A stretch of DNA of 64,000 nucleotides from Hyphomonadaceae bacterium BL14 (lineage in GTDB: Bacteria > Pseudomonadota > Alphaproteobacteria > Caulobacterales > Maricaulaceae): positions 1,003,765 to 1,067,764 of the forward strand of contig CP091242.1 of assembly GCA_027627705.1 (NCBI GenBank). Direction: 5' to 3'. Positions 33,870-41,428 of the stretch are shown piece after piece (position 1 is the first letter of the stretch; each line of letters opens with the position of its first letter). A program made the position numbers and the translations under genes. The notes below the pieces were generated by a model. That model was not told the DNA's origin. It saw only the letters and a list, made by a program, of their open reading frames with translations, and ran no database searches.

Positions 33870-36728
33870 CTATCCCCCGATGAGGGTACGAAAATGCTCC
33901 CGCACGGTACATGAATGGGCCTCCATGAGACGAACCAGCGCCTCCATGGAGTCACAGCCTGCAGAGCGCGCCAGGCGACGGGCGAAGGGGGCGCTGGCAC
34001 CCGCCGGATCGAAGCCGCCGCCGTGGGCGGCCCGGATCAGCTGGGTCACCGCCGCATAGTCGCCATGCGCCGCGATCAGCGCTTCGGCTTCGGCCGGCTT
34101 CAGGGCTCCGGAGGCGGTCAGGGCGGCGAGGGCTGGCGCGGTGCCGGGGTCGGCGCGGCGTCCGGCAATGAGCTGGGCGGTCTGGGCGATGAACTCGATC
34201 TCGATCAGGCCGCCCTCACGCATTTTGAGGTCCCAGGCCGAGCGGGCCGGCTTCTCGCGCAGAAGCCTCGCGCGCATGGCCGCAGCGTCAGCGCGGAGGG
34301 TCTCGGCGGGAACCTTGCGGGCGATGGCCGCCGCCACGGCCTCGTCGAGCTCCGCGCCCAGCCCGCCATCGGCCACAATGCGGCCGCGCGTCAGGGCCAT
34401 GCGTTCGAAGGTCCAGGATTCCTCGCTGGCGTAATAGGCGGCAAAGCGCGACAGACGCACCGCCAGCGGGCCCTGACTGCCCGAGGGGCGCAAGGCCATG
34501 TCGACGGGGTAGAGATCGCCCTCTTCAGTGGGCGCCGACAGGGCCGAGACCAGCCGCTGGGCAAAGCGGATGAACCAGGTCTCCACCCCCAGCGGCTTGG
34601 GGCCGTCGGAGCTGTCCGCGTCGGCTTCATAGACCAGCATGAGATCGAGATCGGAATCGGCCGACAACTCGCGCCCGCCCAGCTTGCCCAGACCCAGCAC
34701 CGCCCAGCGCCCCGGTGCCGGGCCGTGGCGGCGGGACATTTCCTGCTGCGCGGAGATGGCCATGGCCGCGATGGCCGCGTCCGCCAGCGCCGCAAACGCG
34801 ATGCCCGCCTCGGTGGCACCGGCGCGTTCCAGCAGGAGCTGGGCACCGATGCGCAGGCGCTCTTCGCGGGCGATGCGCCGGGCCGTGTTGAGCGCGTCCT
34901 CGAACGGCAGATCGGCCAGCGTGGCAAAGCGCTTGGCGATCAGGCCCGGCGGGTCCTCGCGCAAGGGCCGGACGAAAGACGGCTCCAGCATCACGTCCAG
35001 CAGGGCGGGACGCCGGGCCAGCAATTCGGCCAGACGCGGTGCCAGCCCCAGAATGACCATCAGCTCACGCGCCAGGTCGGGCTGATTGACCAGCAGGGAC
35101 AGGACCTGAACCCCGCTGGGCAAGCCTTCAAAGAAGGCCGCAAAGCGCGCCAGAGCGGCGTCGGGATCGCCGGTGGCGGCGATGGCGGTCACCAGCCTGG
35201 GCGCAAAGCGCGAGAACAGCCGGCGCGCCCGTTCGGTGCGGGCCGCCCGCGCCCGGCCCGCCGCCCAGCCCGACAGGCGCGTCCAGACCTGGGCGGGGTC
35301 TTCGAACCCCAGCCTGGTCAGGGTGGCGATGGTGTCGGGCGTCGGCTCCACCCCGGTGAGCACCAGGCTGCCGGCGTCGGTGGCCAGACTCTCCCCATCC
35401 TCGAACTGGGCCGAGAACAGGGCATGGACCTCCTGCAAGGTGGCGCGGATGCGGGCATCGAACGCGGTGAGGTCCCCCTCCCCTGACAGCGCCGCCACGG
35501 CGCGCCGGGCGTCATTGGCCTCGGGCAGGGTCTGGCTCTGGGCGTCCTCGATCATCTGCACGCGGTGCTCGGCGTCGCGCAGGATTGTATAGGCGCGCGC
35601 CAGCGCCTCGGCCTCGCCGGCCTCGATCAGCCCCTCTGCGGCCAGCGCCGCCAGCGCATCCAGCGTCCCCGCCGGGCGCAGGGCGGGCTTGCGGCCGCCG
35701 AACACCAGCTGCAGCACCTGGGCATAGAACTCGATCTCCCGGATGCCGCCGCGTCCCAGCTTGAGATCATGGCCCGCCGCGCGCACTTTCGAGCGCTCGC
35801 CCACGGCCTGAATCTGCTTGGCCAGAGCCCGGATATCTTCAACCGCGGCGAAATCCAGCGCCCGGCGCCAGATGAAGGGTTTGAGATCAGTGAGAAACGC
35901 GTCGGCGCACGCCCGGTCGCCCGCGCACCAGCGCGCCTTGGCGTAGGCCGCCCGCTCCCAGTTCTGGCCCACCGCCTCAAAATACCGCCGCGCCATGTCC
36001 GCGCTCACCGCCGGCGGGGTCGAGCCCGGATCGGGGCGCAGACGCAGATCCACGCGGAAGACATAGCCGTCGGCCGTCACCTCCTGCATCAGGAAGGCGA
36101 GCTTCTGGGCCAGGCGATTGAAGCTCTTGGGCCGGTCCTTGCCGTCTGGGCCCTGCGCGATCTCCGGCTCCCAGGCGATCACAAGGTCCACATCGGAGGA
36201 AAAGTTGAGGCTGCGCTGGCCGTGCTTGCCGAGCGTCAGCACGAAATAGCCGGGCACAGGATTGGCGGGGTCATCCACCTCAAACCCGGTGAGGCGCGCC
36301 GCCGCCGCCAGAGACGCCTGCACGCTGGCATCGGCAAAATCCGACAGGGCGCGCGTGACGGTCTCCAGCGGCCAGGCACCCACCAGATCGGCCAGCGACA
36401 CGGTGAGGTGCATGTCCGCCTTGGCCTGACGCAGCGCGCGCAGCACATCGGCCTCATCCTCCAGCGCGCCTGCGGCCCGCGCCGCGTCGAGCGCCCCCGC
36501 CAGCACGGTTTCAGGTGCGCCTTCGCCCAGCGCCTGCAGCGTGGCGGGCCGGCGCGCGGCGGTGCGGGCGAGATAGGGCGCGGCGGCGAATACGGCGTCC
36601 AGAAACGCCCCGCCCGCCTCCCAGGCCGCAAACGCCTCCGGCGCAATCCGCTCACGCCAGCGCGCCGCACGCGCAGGATCGATCATGGGCAGGGTGCGGG
36701 TGAGGCGTTGCGGCAGGGGCGCGGTCAT
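33870..36728 (-). CDS. glnE: Glutamine synthetase adenylyltransferase/deadenylase
   Basis: A 952-residue bifunctional enzyme that switches glutamine synthetase off and on by adenylylation, under control of PII. Two nucleotidyltransferase domains are visible: GKHGQRSLNFSSDVDLV in the N-terminal half (deadenylase) and GLGKLGGRELSADSDLDL in the C-terminal half (transferase). The ATG at 36728 gives a normal length but has a weak ribosome site; MIDPARAARW 14 codons later is an alternative. In Rhizobiales, glnE follows a cyc-degP-regulator-kinase block; here 2.5 kb of other genes lie between. Confidence 0.94.
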   Translation of the reverse strand: MTAPLPQRLTRTLPMIDPARAARWRERIAPEAFAAWEAGGAFLDAVFAAAPYLARTAARRPATLQALGEGAPETVLAGALDAARAAGALEDEADVLRALRQAKADMHLTVSLADLVGAWPLETVTRALSDFADASVQASLAAAARLTGFEVDDPANPVPGYFVLTLGKHGQRSLNFSSDVDLVIAWEPEIAQGPDGKDRPKSFNRLAQKLAFLMQEVTADGYVFRVDLRLRPDPGSTPPAVSADMARRYFEAVGQNWERAAYAKARWCAGDRACADAFLTDLKPFIWRRALDFAAVEDIRALAKQIQAVGERSKVRAAGHDLKLGRGGIREIEFYAQVLQLVFGGRKPALRPAGTLDALAALAAEGLIEAGEAEALARAYTILRDAEHRVQMIEDAQSQTLPEANDARRAVAALSGEGDLTAFDARIRATLQEVHALFSAQFEDGESLATDAGSLVLTGVEPTPDTIATLTRLGFEDPAQVWTRLSGWAAGRARAARTERARRLFSRFAPRLVTAIAATGDPDAALARFAAFFEGLPSGVQVLSLLVNQPDLARELMVILGLAPRLAELLARRPALLDVMLEPSFVRPLREDPPGLIAKRFATLADLPFEDALNTARRIAREERLRIGAQLLLERAGATEAGIAFAALADAAIAAMAISAQQEMSRRHGPAPGRWAVLGLGKLGGRELSADSDLDLMLVYEADADSSDGPKPLGVETWFIRFAQRLVSALSAPTEEGDLYPVDMALRPSGSQGPLAVRLSRFAAYYASEESWTFERMALTRGRIVADGGLGAELDEAVAAAIARKVPAETLRADAAAMRARLLREKPARSAWDLKMREGGLIEIEFIAQTAQLIAGRRADPGTAPALAALTASGALKPAEAEALIAAHGDYAAVTQLIRAAHGGGFDPAGASAPFARRLARSAGCDSMEALVRLMEAHSCTVREHFRTLIGG

Positions 36729-36892
36729 GGCTGCCAAACTGGCCCGCTCCGCGGGGAACGGCAAGGCGCGCGATCCGGGCGGCGCCCCCCCGTTCAGCAC
36801 GGGTTCATGGCGAGATTCCAATCTTGCCGCCCGTTACCCGGCCGGAACCCGGCGTGCTCAATTGGCAGCTCGATTTATCTTGGAGGCGCATG

Positions 36893-37243
36893 ATGGTTTT
36901 GAGCTCTATCGCGCTGGCGATGCACCTGACGACCGCGCAGCCCGCCATTTCATGCTTTAGCGTCGCGCATCGCTTCTACACTGCGCAGCGGGCCGCCGAA
37001 ATTTGCAGGAATGTTGGAAGCCAGTTCTGCTTCAGGCAGGCCTACAATACCTATACGCTCGAACGTTCAGCAGACATATGCCGCAATGTTTATAACGATG
37101 TCTGCATGCGTGACAGCTATCGCTACAATACTCTTGAATATTCGGCGCGGATGTGTGCGCACGTCAGCGCGAACGAATGCTACCAGACCCAGCGCCGGTA
37201 TTATGGCATCCAGAGATCAGCGGAGCTTTGCCGCACACAATGA
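36893..37243 (+). CDS. Secreted-looking Cys-periodic 25-residue repeat protein, unknown
   Basis: A 116-residue protein I do not recognise. A weakly hydrophobic N-terminus (1-20) may be a signal peptide. The rest is about 3.5 tandem 25-residue repeats (29-53, 54-78, 79-103, 104-116), each like Y-T-L-E-R-S-A-x-I-C-x7-C. All eight cysteines obey the period: 38, 63, 88, 113 and 21, 46, 71, 96. The even number suggests disulfides. GC in 37021-37140 is about 46%, well below its neighbours. The ATG at 36893 is 6 bases after GGAGG; the ATG at 36890 is too close. It diverges from glnE. Confidence 0.75.
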   Translation: MVLSSIALAMHLTTAQPAISCFSVAHRFYTAQRAAEICRNVGSQFCFRQAYNTYTLERSADICRNVYNDVCMRDSYRYNTLEYSARMCAHVSANECYQTQRRYYGIQRSAELCRTQ

Positions 37244-37345
37244 CGGACGTCCGGTGATGGTGCTGCAGCGGCGGACGTGATTTTGGAGCCCGGCTTGAGC
37301 CCCCTAACACCCTAGGGCAATCGCATTTGGGCCTTGAGTACTTAT

Positions 37346-37472
37346 TCCCTCCCCTTAAGGGGGTCTGACGCCGAAGGCGTCTGACGAGGGTGGGGTGTGC
37401 GGCGGTGACGGGTGACGAATCTGTGGTTGAAGCTGCATGCCCCCCACCCCGACCCTCCCCCAAGGGGGAGGG
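37346..37472. repeat. Composite inverted-repeat element
   Basis: The left end CCCTCCCCTTAAGGGGG (from 37347) and the right end CCCTCCCCC-AA-GGGGGAGGG (37453-37472) are each palindromic. A GACGCC-GAA-GGCGTC hairpin is at 37367-37381, and GAGGGTGGGG near 37386 pairs with CCCCACCC near 37443. Together they make one large inverted structure with an unpaired centre. It looks like a mobile-type extragenic repeat without its own gene. It fills most of the 291-base gap between the Cys-repeat gene and the TetR gene. Confidence 0.65.
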
Positions 37473-37534
37473 AGAGCGGACCGCGCCGTCTTCACCCAAA
37501 TCCGGCAATTCCGGTCCATATGCGATTCCCCTGC

Positions 37535-38146
37535 CTAACACCCCGGGTTCAGCGCCACGCCCAGCCGGGCCATGAGGCGGCTGACCAACACCTCGCGGTC
37601 GGCGGCGTCCAGCGGCAGGGTGTGGAGCACGTCCGACTGCATCAGGCTGGCCAGACCATGCAGGCAGGACCAGGTGAACAGGGCGTCGTGGCGCGCCGGA
37701 TGGTCCGCCTCCACAGCCACATCGCGCACATTCAGAGAAGTCAGCCGGTTTTGAAGGACGTCGAAGGCATGACGCGCCTTGGCCATCATGTCGGGATGAT
37801 CGGAGGGCGTGGGCAGGGGCGCGTTGAACATCAGCCGGTATTTCAGCGGAAACGTGCGCGCATAACCCAGATAGGCCAGCCCCATTTCCCCCAGATCCGC
37901 CCAGCCGTCGTCATGACGAGGGCGGGCCTCCAGAAAGGCGGCGAACTCGGCGTAGCAGCGCGCCACCACGGCGGCCAGGATATGATCACGCGTGGGAAAA
38001 TGCTTGTAGGGTGCCTGGTGGGAGACGCCCAGCCTGCGGGCGACCTCGCGCAGGCTCAGCTGCTCGACGCCATCGGCCTCGATGATCTCGAGCGCGGTGT
38101 CGATACACGCATCCTTGATGGTGTCAGGCCTTGCTCGCGTCGCCAT
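37535..38146 (-). CDS. TetR-family transcriptional regulator
   Basis: A 203-residue repressor-type protein. The N-terminal helix-turn-helix is VEQLSLREVARRLGVSHQAPYKHF (cited as REVARRLGVSHQAPYKHF), followed by an all-helical ligand-binding domain with a WxCLHGLASL segment typical of the WHG subgroup. Its start overlaps the end of the SDR gene by 23 bases (38124-38146), so both are one transcription unit. Two near-identical 15-bp palindromes at the SDR promoter are candidate binding sites, which would make this an autorepressed pair. The inducer is unknown. Confidence 0.88.
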   Translation of the reverse strand: MATRARPDTIKDACIDTALEIIEADGVEQLSLREVARRLGVSHQAPYKHFPTRDHILAAVVARCYAEFAAFLEARPRHDDGWADLGEMGLAYLGYARTFPLKYRLMFNAPLPTPSDHPDMMAKARHAFDVLQNRLTSLNVRDVAVEADHPARHDALFTWSCLHGLASLMQSDVLHTLPLDAADREVLVSRLMARLGVALNPGC

Positions 38147-38936
38147 TCGTGTGCCGGGTCATGCCTTTCATGATCGTGCTCATGATCCGCCGGCGGGCGA
38201 ATCGCGGGAGCATCGCCAGACTGTAACCCAGCAGCTTGGCCAGCGCGCCCGGCCGCACCAATCCGGTCCGCCCCAGCGCCGCGAACGCGCCGCGCGCAAT
38301 GCTCACGGGCCGGGCCGCGCCGCCCATCTGCATGCCCGCGCGCGCCGCAAAGCCCGAGTTGACGGGACCGGGCGCCACGGCCAACACGTCGATCCCGCGC
38401 GGGCCCAGCTCCATGCGCAAGCCTTCGGCGAAGACCTGCACCCAGGCCTTGGTCGCGGCGTAATTGGCCGAGCGGGCCACGCCCTGGAAGGCCACGATGG
38501 AGCTCATCAGGATGATGGCCCCCTTGCCGCGTTCCATGAAGCGCTTTGAAAACACATGGGTGAGCGCGGCCGAAGCGCGGCAATTGACGTCGATCATGCC
38601 CAGCTCGTCTTCGGCGGGGATATCGACGAAATCGCCCGAGGTACCGTACCCGGCGCAATTGGCCAGAAGGCCGATATCAAGCTCCGCCGTCTGGCCGGTC
38701 ACGGCGCCCACGCCGGAGGCTTTGGCCAGGTCCGCCACGATGACGCGCGTCTGCACCGCGTAGGTCTGCATGAGCTGAACGCTGATATCGGCCAGCCGGG
38801 CTTCGTTGCGCGCCACCAGCACAACATTGAGGCGCCGGCGGGCGGCCTCGAACGCCATGGCCTCGCCAATGCCCGATGACGCGCCGGTGATCAGGGCCCA
38901 GGGTCCGTATTTTTTCTGAAAGGCTTTCGCGCCCAT
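38124..38936 (-). CDS. SDR-family oxidoreductase
   Basis: A 270-residue short-chain dehydrogenase with the cofactor motif ITGASSGIG at 16-24, an NCAG variant of the NAG motif at 93-96, and catalytic Y159-x3-K163 with Ser145/146. The C-terminal 60 residues, with LLGYSLAMLPRFARRRIM, resemble membrane-associated SDRs of lipid metabolism. GGAGATG lies upstream of the ATG at 38936. It is transcribed with the overlapping TetR gene from a strong promoter (TTGACA, 17 nt, TATTGA) bearing two operator-like palindromes. The substrate is unknown. Confidence 0.88.
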   Translation of the reverse strand: MGAKAFQKKYGPWALITGASSGIGEAMAFEAARRRLNVVLVARNEARLADISVQLMQTYAVQTRVIVADLAKASGVGAVTGQTAELDIGLLANCAGYGTSGDFVDIPAEDELGMIDVNCRASAALTHVFSKRFMERGKGAIILMSSIVAFQGVARSANYAATKAWVQVFAEGLRMELGPRGIDVLAVAPGPVNSGFAARAGMQMGGAARPVSIARGAFAALGRTGLVRPGALAKLLGYSLAMLPRFARRRIMSTIMKGMTRHTNGDASKA

Positions 38937-38954
38937 GGCGGCATCTCCGAGCAG

Positions 38955-38999
38955 GTTGACAGCGTCAACTCAATATGGGAGCAGGTAGACGCTGTCAAC
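38955..38999 (-). promoter_or_regulatory. Strong promoter flanked by two TetR-type operators
   Basis: Read on the minus strand: TTGACA (38998-38993), 17 nt, TATTGA (38975-38970). Two 15-bp palindromes, GTTGACAGCGTCAAC at 38955-38969 and GTAGACGCTGTCAAC at 38985-38999, lie 30 bp apart (about three helical turns), one over the -35 and one just after the -10. This is ideal for repression. They probably bind the TetR protein encoded downstream, and could also control the small divergent gene at 39016. Confidence 0.7.
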
Positions 39000-39015
39000 T
39001 GACGAGGCGTCCGCC

Positions 39016-39150
39016 ATGACGAAAACCCCTGAAACCCTTGTCTATGTGTCGATCACGGGTCTGAGCGTGCGCCATCCGCACCACACAGCGACCGTGCCCG
39101 GCTGGGCCGATGTGCCCCGGCTGTGGCGCGAGCAGGGCCGAGACGTGTGA
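39016..39150 (+). CDS. 44-residue hypothetical protein, perhaps a truncated enzyme remnant
   Basis: A small frame starting with MTKTPETLVYVSITGLSV and ending in REQGRDV, with a GAGGCG ribosome site upstream. It starts 17 bases from an operator palindrome and diverges from the SDR-TetR genes. The 'VYVSITGL' opening followed by His-rich sequence loosely resembles the start of spheroidene-monooxygenase-like proteins, so this may be the stump of a longer gene. No continuation appears in other frames downstream. Too short for a confident call. Confidence 0.4.
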   Translation: MTKTPETLVYVSITGLSVRHPHHTATVPGWADVPRLWREQGRDV

Positions 39151-39222
39151 GCCGGTTCGAGAGGCGCCCCCCTACCCCCGCCGCAGCGGGATCGTCAGGC
39201 CGTGCGGTCCGCAAGCGCCCGC

Positions 39223-40653
39223 CTAATCCTCGCCCGGCGGGAAGGTGAGCGCGATACGCAGGCCGGGGCCGTGGCCGTCCACGGCGCCGGGGCCGTCATC
39301 CAGGGTGAGGCTGGCACCGTGGACCTCGGCGATGGCCTGGACCAGGGACAGGCCCAGGCCGACGCCCGGCAGGGAGCGCGATTTTTCCAGCCGCACAAAA
39401 CGCTCCAGCACCCGCGCGCGATACTCCATTGGAATGCCCGGGCCGGTATCGGTGACGGAGATTTCCAGCGCGCCCGCGCCGGTGCGCCGGCCGCGCAGCA
39501 CCACCGCGCCGCCGCCGGGCGTGTATTTCACGGCGTTGTCGAGGATGTTGGCCACGGCCTGGGCGATCAGCTCGCGGTCGCCCAGCAGCGTCAGGCCGTC
39601 CGGGCAGTCGCAGGCGAACTCCAGCCCTGTCTCCTCGCACACCGGCTCATAGAGCTCCGCCACGTCGCCGAGCAGGGCAGTGATGTCCAGGGTCTCGAAC
39701 GCCCGGCGGCGCTCGCCGGCCTGCAGGCGGGCCAGCGACATGACGGCGTTGAACGTGCGCAGAAGCTCGTCAACATCACTGATGGCGCGCTGGAGCGCGG
39801 CCTCGCGCGCTTCGGCATCATCAGAATCGATCAGCGCGCCTTCGAGGCGCCCGCGCAGGCGCGTCAGCGGCAGGCGCAGATCGTGGGCGATGGAATCGCC
39901 CGCCGTGCGCATGCGCTGCATGAGGTGCTCCACCCGGTCGAGCATGGCGTTGAAGTTGGAAGACAGCTCGTCGAGATCATCGCCGGTGTGCGTGCGCGGA
40001 GCGCGGGTCTCGAGCCGGCCGGCCTTGATGGCGCGGGCCGCCGCATTGATGGCGTCGAGGCGCCGGGAGAAGCGGCGGCTGACCACGGCACCGGAAATGA
40101 TCCCCAGTCCCAGCGCCAGAGCCGAGGCGAACAGCACGGCATTGAGCGTGTTGGAGACGAAGCGCGCCTCCTCCTCCACATCCATGCCGACAAACACGCG
40201 ATGACCGCTGGCCAGCGCGGCGATCTGGCCGCGGGCATTGCGCGCTGCCCCGCCATCGGCACCGTCGGCGGGCGCGCGGTCATAGACGAAGCGCAGGCGC
40301 CCTTGCGCATCGGCAGGGGCAGCGGGCAAGCCCGAAATATTGCCCGACAGACGGCGCTGGTCGGCGTCCAGGAAGAGATAAAGAAATTCGCCGCCCCCCA
40401 CCGAGCGCTGGACGATATAGCGGTTGGCACCCGCCGCGCCCCCGGCGGCATAGCGCGCCTCGATCTGGGCGATCTCGGCGGCGATGGCCGTATCGGCCCG
40501 GTTCATGGAGGCCCCGACGGTGGCCGCATAGACCAGCGCCAGGATCACGAAGCTCGACAAGGCGAACAGCCCCGCTGACAGGAGCGTCAGGCGGAAGGCG
40601 GTGGTCCGCAGGAAAGGCGGCAGGCGCCAGATGTGTCCTGCAGGCTGGGTCAC
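39223..40653 (-). CDS. Sensor histidine kinase (HAMP type)
   Basis: A 476-residue membrane kinase. Membrane helices are at about 25-46 and 170-193, flanking a periplasmic sensor of 120 residues. A HAMP linker follows (about 193-245); the phospho-acceptor is H257 in DSIAHDLRLPL, and the ATPase domain has the N box NILDNAVKY, DTGPGIP and GVGLGLSLVQ. It follows the response regulator by 43 bases and Do protease further upstream, so the three probably respond to envelope protein stress (inference). In Rhizobiales this kinase is next to glnE; here an accessory islet intervenes. Confidence 0.9.
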   Translation of the reverse strand: MTQPAGHIWRLPPFLRTTAFRLTLLSAGLFALSSFVILALVYAATVGASMNRADTAIAAEIAQIEARYAAGGAAGANRYIVQRSVGGGEFLYLFLDADQRRLSGNISGLPAAPADAQGRLRFVYDRAPADGADGGAARNARGQIAALASGHRVFVGMDVEEEARFVSNTLNAVLFASALALGLGIISGAVVSRRFSRRLDAINAAARAIKAGRLETRAPRTHTGDDLDELSSNFNAMLDRVEHLMQRMRTAGDSIAHDLRLPLTRLRGRLEGALIDSDDAEAREAALQRAISDVDELLRTFNAVMSLARLQAGERRRAFETLDITALLGDVAELYEPVCEETGLEFACDCPDGLTLLGDRELIAQAVANILDNAVKYTPGGGAVVLRGRRTGAGALEISVTDTGPGIPMEYRARVLERFVRLEKSRSLPGVGLGLSLVQAIAEVHGASLTLDDGPGAVDGHGPGLRIALTFPPGED

Positions 40654-40696
40654 GCCGCCTCCGGTTCGGGTCTTGGGGCCGGGCTGAGGGGTTATG

Positions 40697-41368
40697 TCAC
40701 GGCTGGAGACGATAGCCCGCCCCGCGCACGGTGTGCAGCATGGAGGTGCTGAACGGCTTGTCGATCTTGGCGCGCAAGCGCGAAATGTGCACGTCGATCA
40801 CATTGGTCTGGGGATCGAAGTGATAATCCCAGACCTTTTCCAGCAGCATGGTGCGGGTCACCACCTGGCCGGCATTGCGCATGAGGAACTCCAGCAGGCG
40901 GAACTCGCGCGGCTGCAACAGGACGGCCTCGCCGCCGCGCTTTACGGTGCGCGCCAGCAGGTCCATTTCCAGATCACCGACCTCCAGGCGGGTCTTCACC
41001 GCGTCCGGATTGCGCCGGCGGGCGAGCGCGTCGACCCGGGCGATCAGCTCGGACGGGGCGTAGGGCTTGACCAGATAGTCATCGCCGCCGGCCTTCAGGC
41101 CTTCGACCCGGTCATCGACCTCGCCCAGCGCCGACAGGATCAGCACCGGCGTCTTGTCGCCCTCCTCACGCAGGGCCGAGATCATGGACAGCCCGTCGCG
41201 CCGGGGCATCATCCGGTCGACGATGAGAACGTCGAACGCGCCCTCGCGCGCCAGCGCCAGCCCGTCCTCGCCGTCATGGGCGGCGTCGGCGACGTGCCCG
41301 CATTCGCGCAACATCTTCGCAATATTGCGTGCGACCTCCCGGTCATCTTCGACAATCAGAACCCGCAT
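40697..41368 (-). CDS. OmpR-family response regulator
   Basis: A 223-residue two-domain transcription factor. The receiver has the acidic pair ED at 7-8, phospho-acceptor D51 and a conserved Lys near 101 (LVKPYAPSEL). The C-terminal winged helix contains LQPREFRLLEFLMRNAGQVVTR and the recognition helix region VDVHISRLRAKID. Partner of the kinase encoded 43 bases downstream, and located 60 bases after the Do protease gene. It may control that protease. Naming a specific ortholog is not possible from sequence alone. Confidence 0.92.
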   Translation of the reverse strand: MRVLIVEDDREVARNIAKMLRECGHVADAAHDGEDGLALAREGAFDVLIVDRMMPRRDGLSMISALREEGDKTPVLILSALGEVDDRVEGLKAGGDDYLVKPYAPSELIARVDALARRRNPDAVKTRLEVGDLEMDLLARTVKRGGEAVLLQPREFRLLEFLMRNAGQVVTRTMLLEKVWDYHFDPQTNVIDVHISRLRAKIDKPFSTSMLHTVRGAGYRLQP

Positions 41369-41428
41369 GGCGATCTCACATCCTGTGTCTATGCGCCAGC
41401 GCGCCCTGACGGGCCGACGCAGAGGCTT

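Noticed and set aside
33915..36893. Two long plus-strand frames opposite glnE
   Set aside because: Antisense to a clearly conserved 952-residue protein, low-complexity composition and no start signals.
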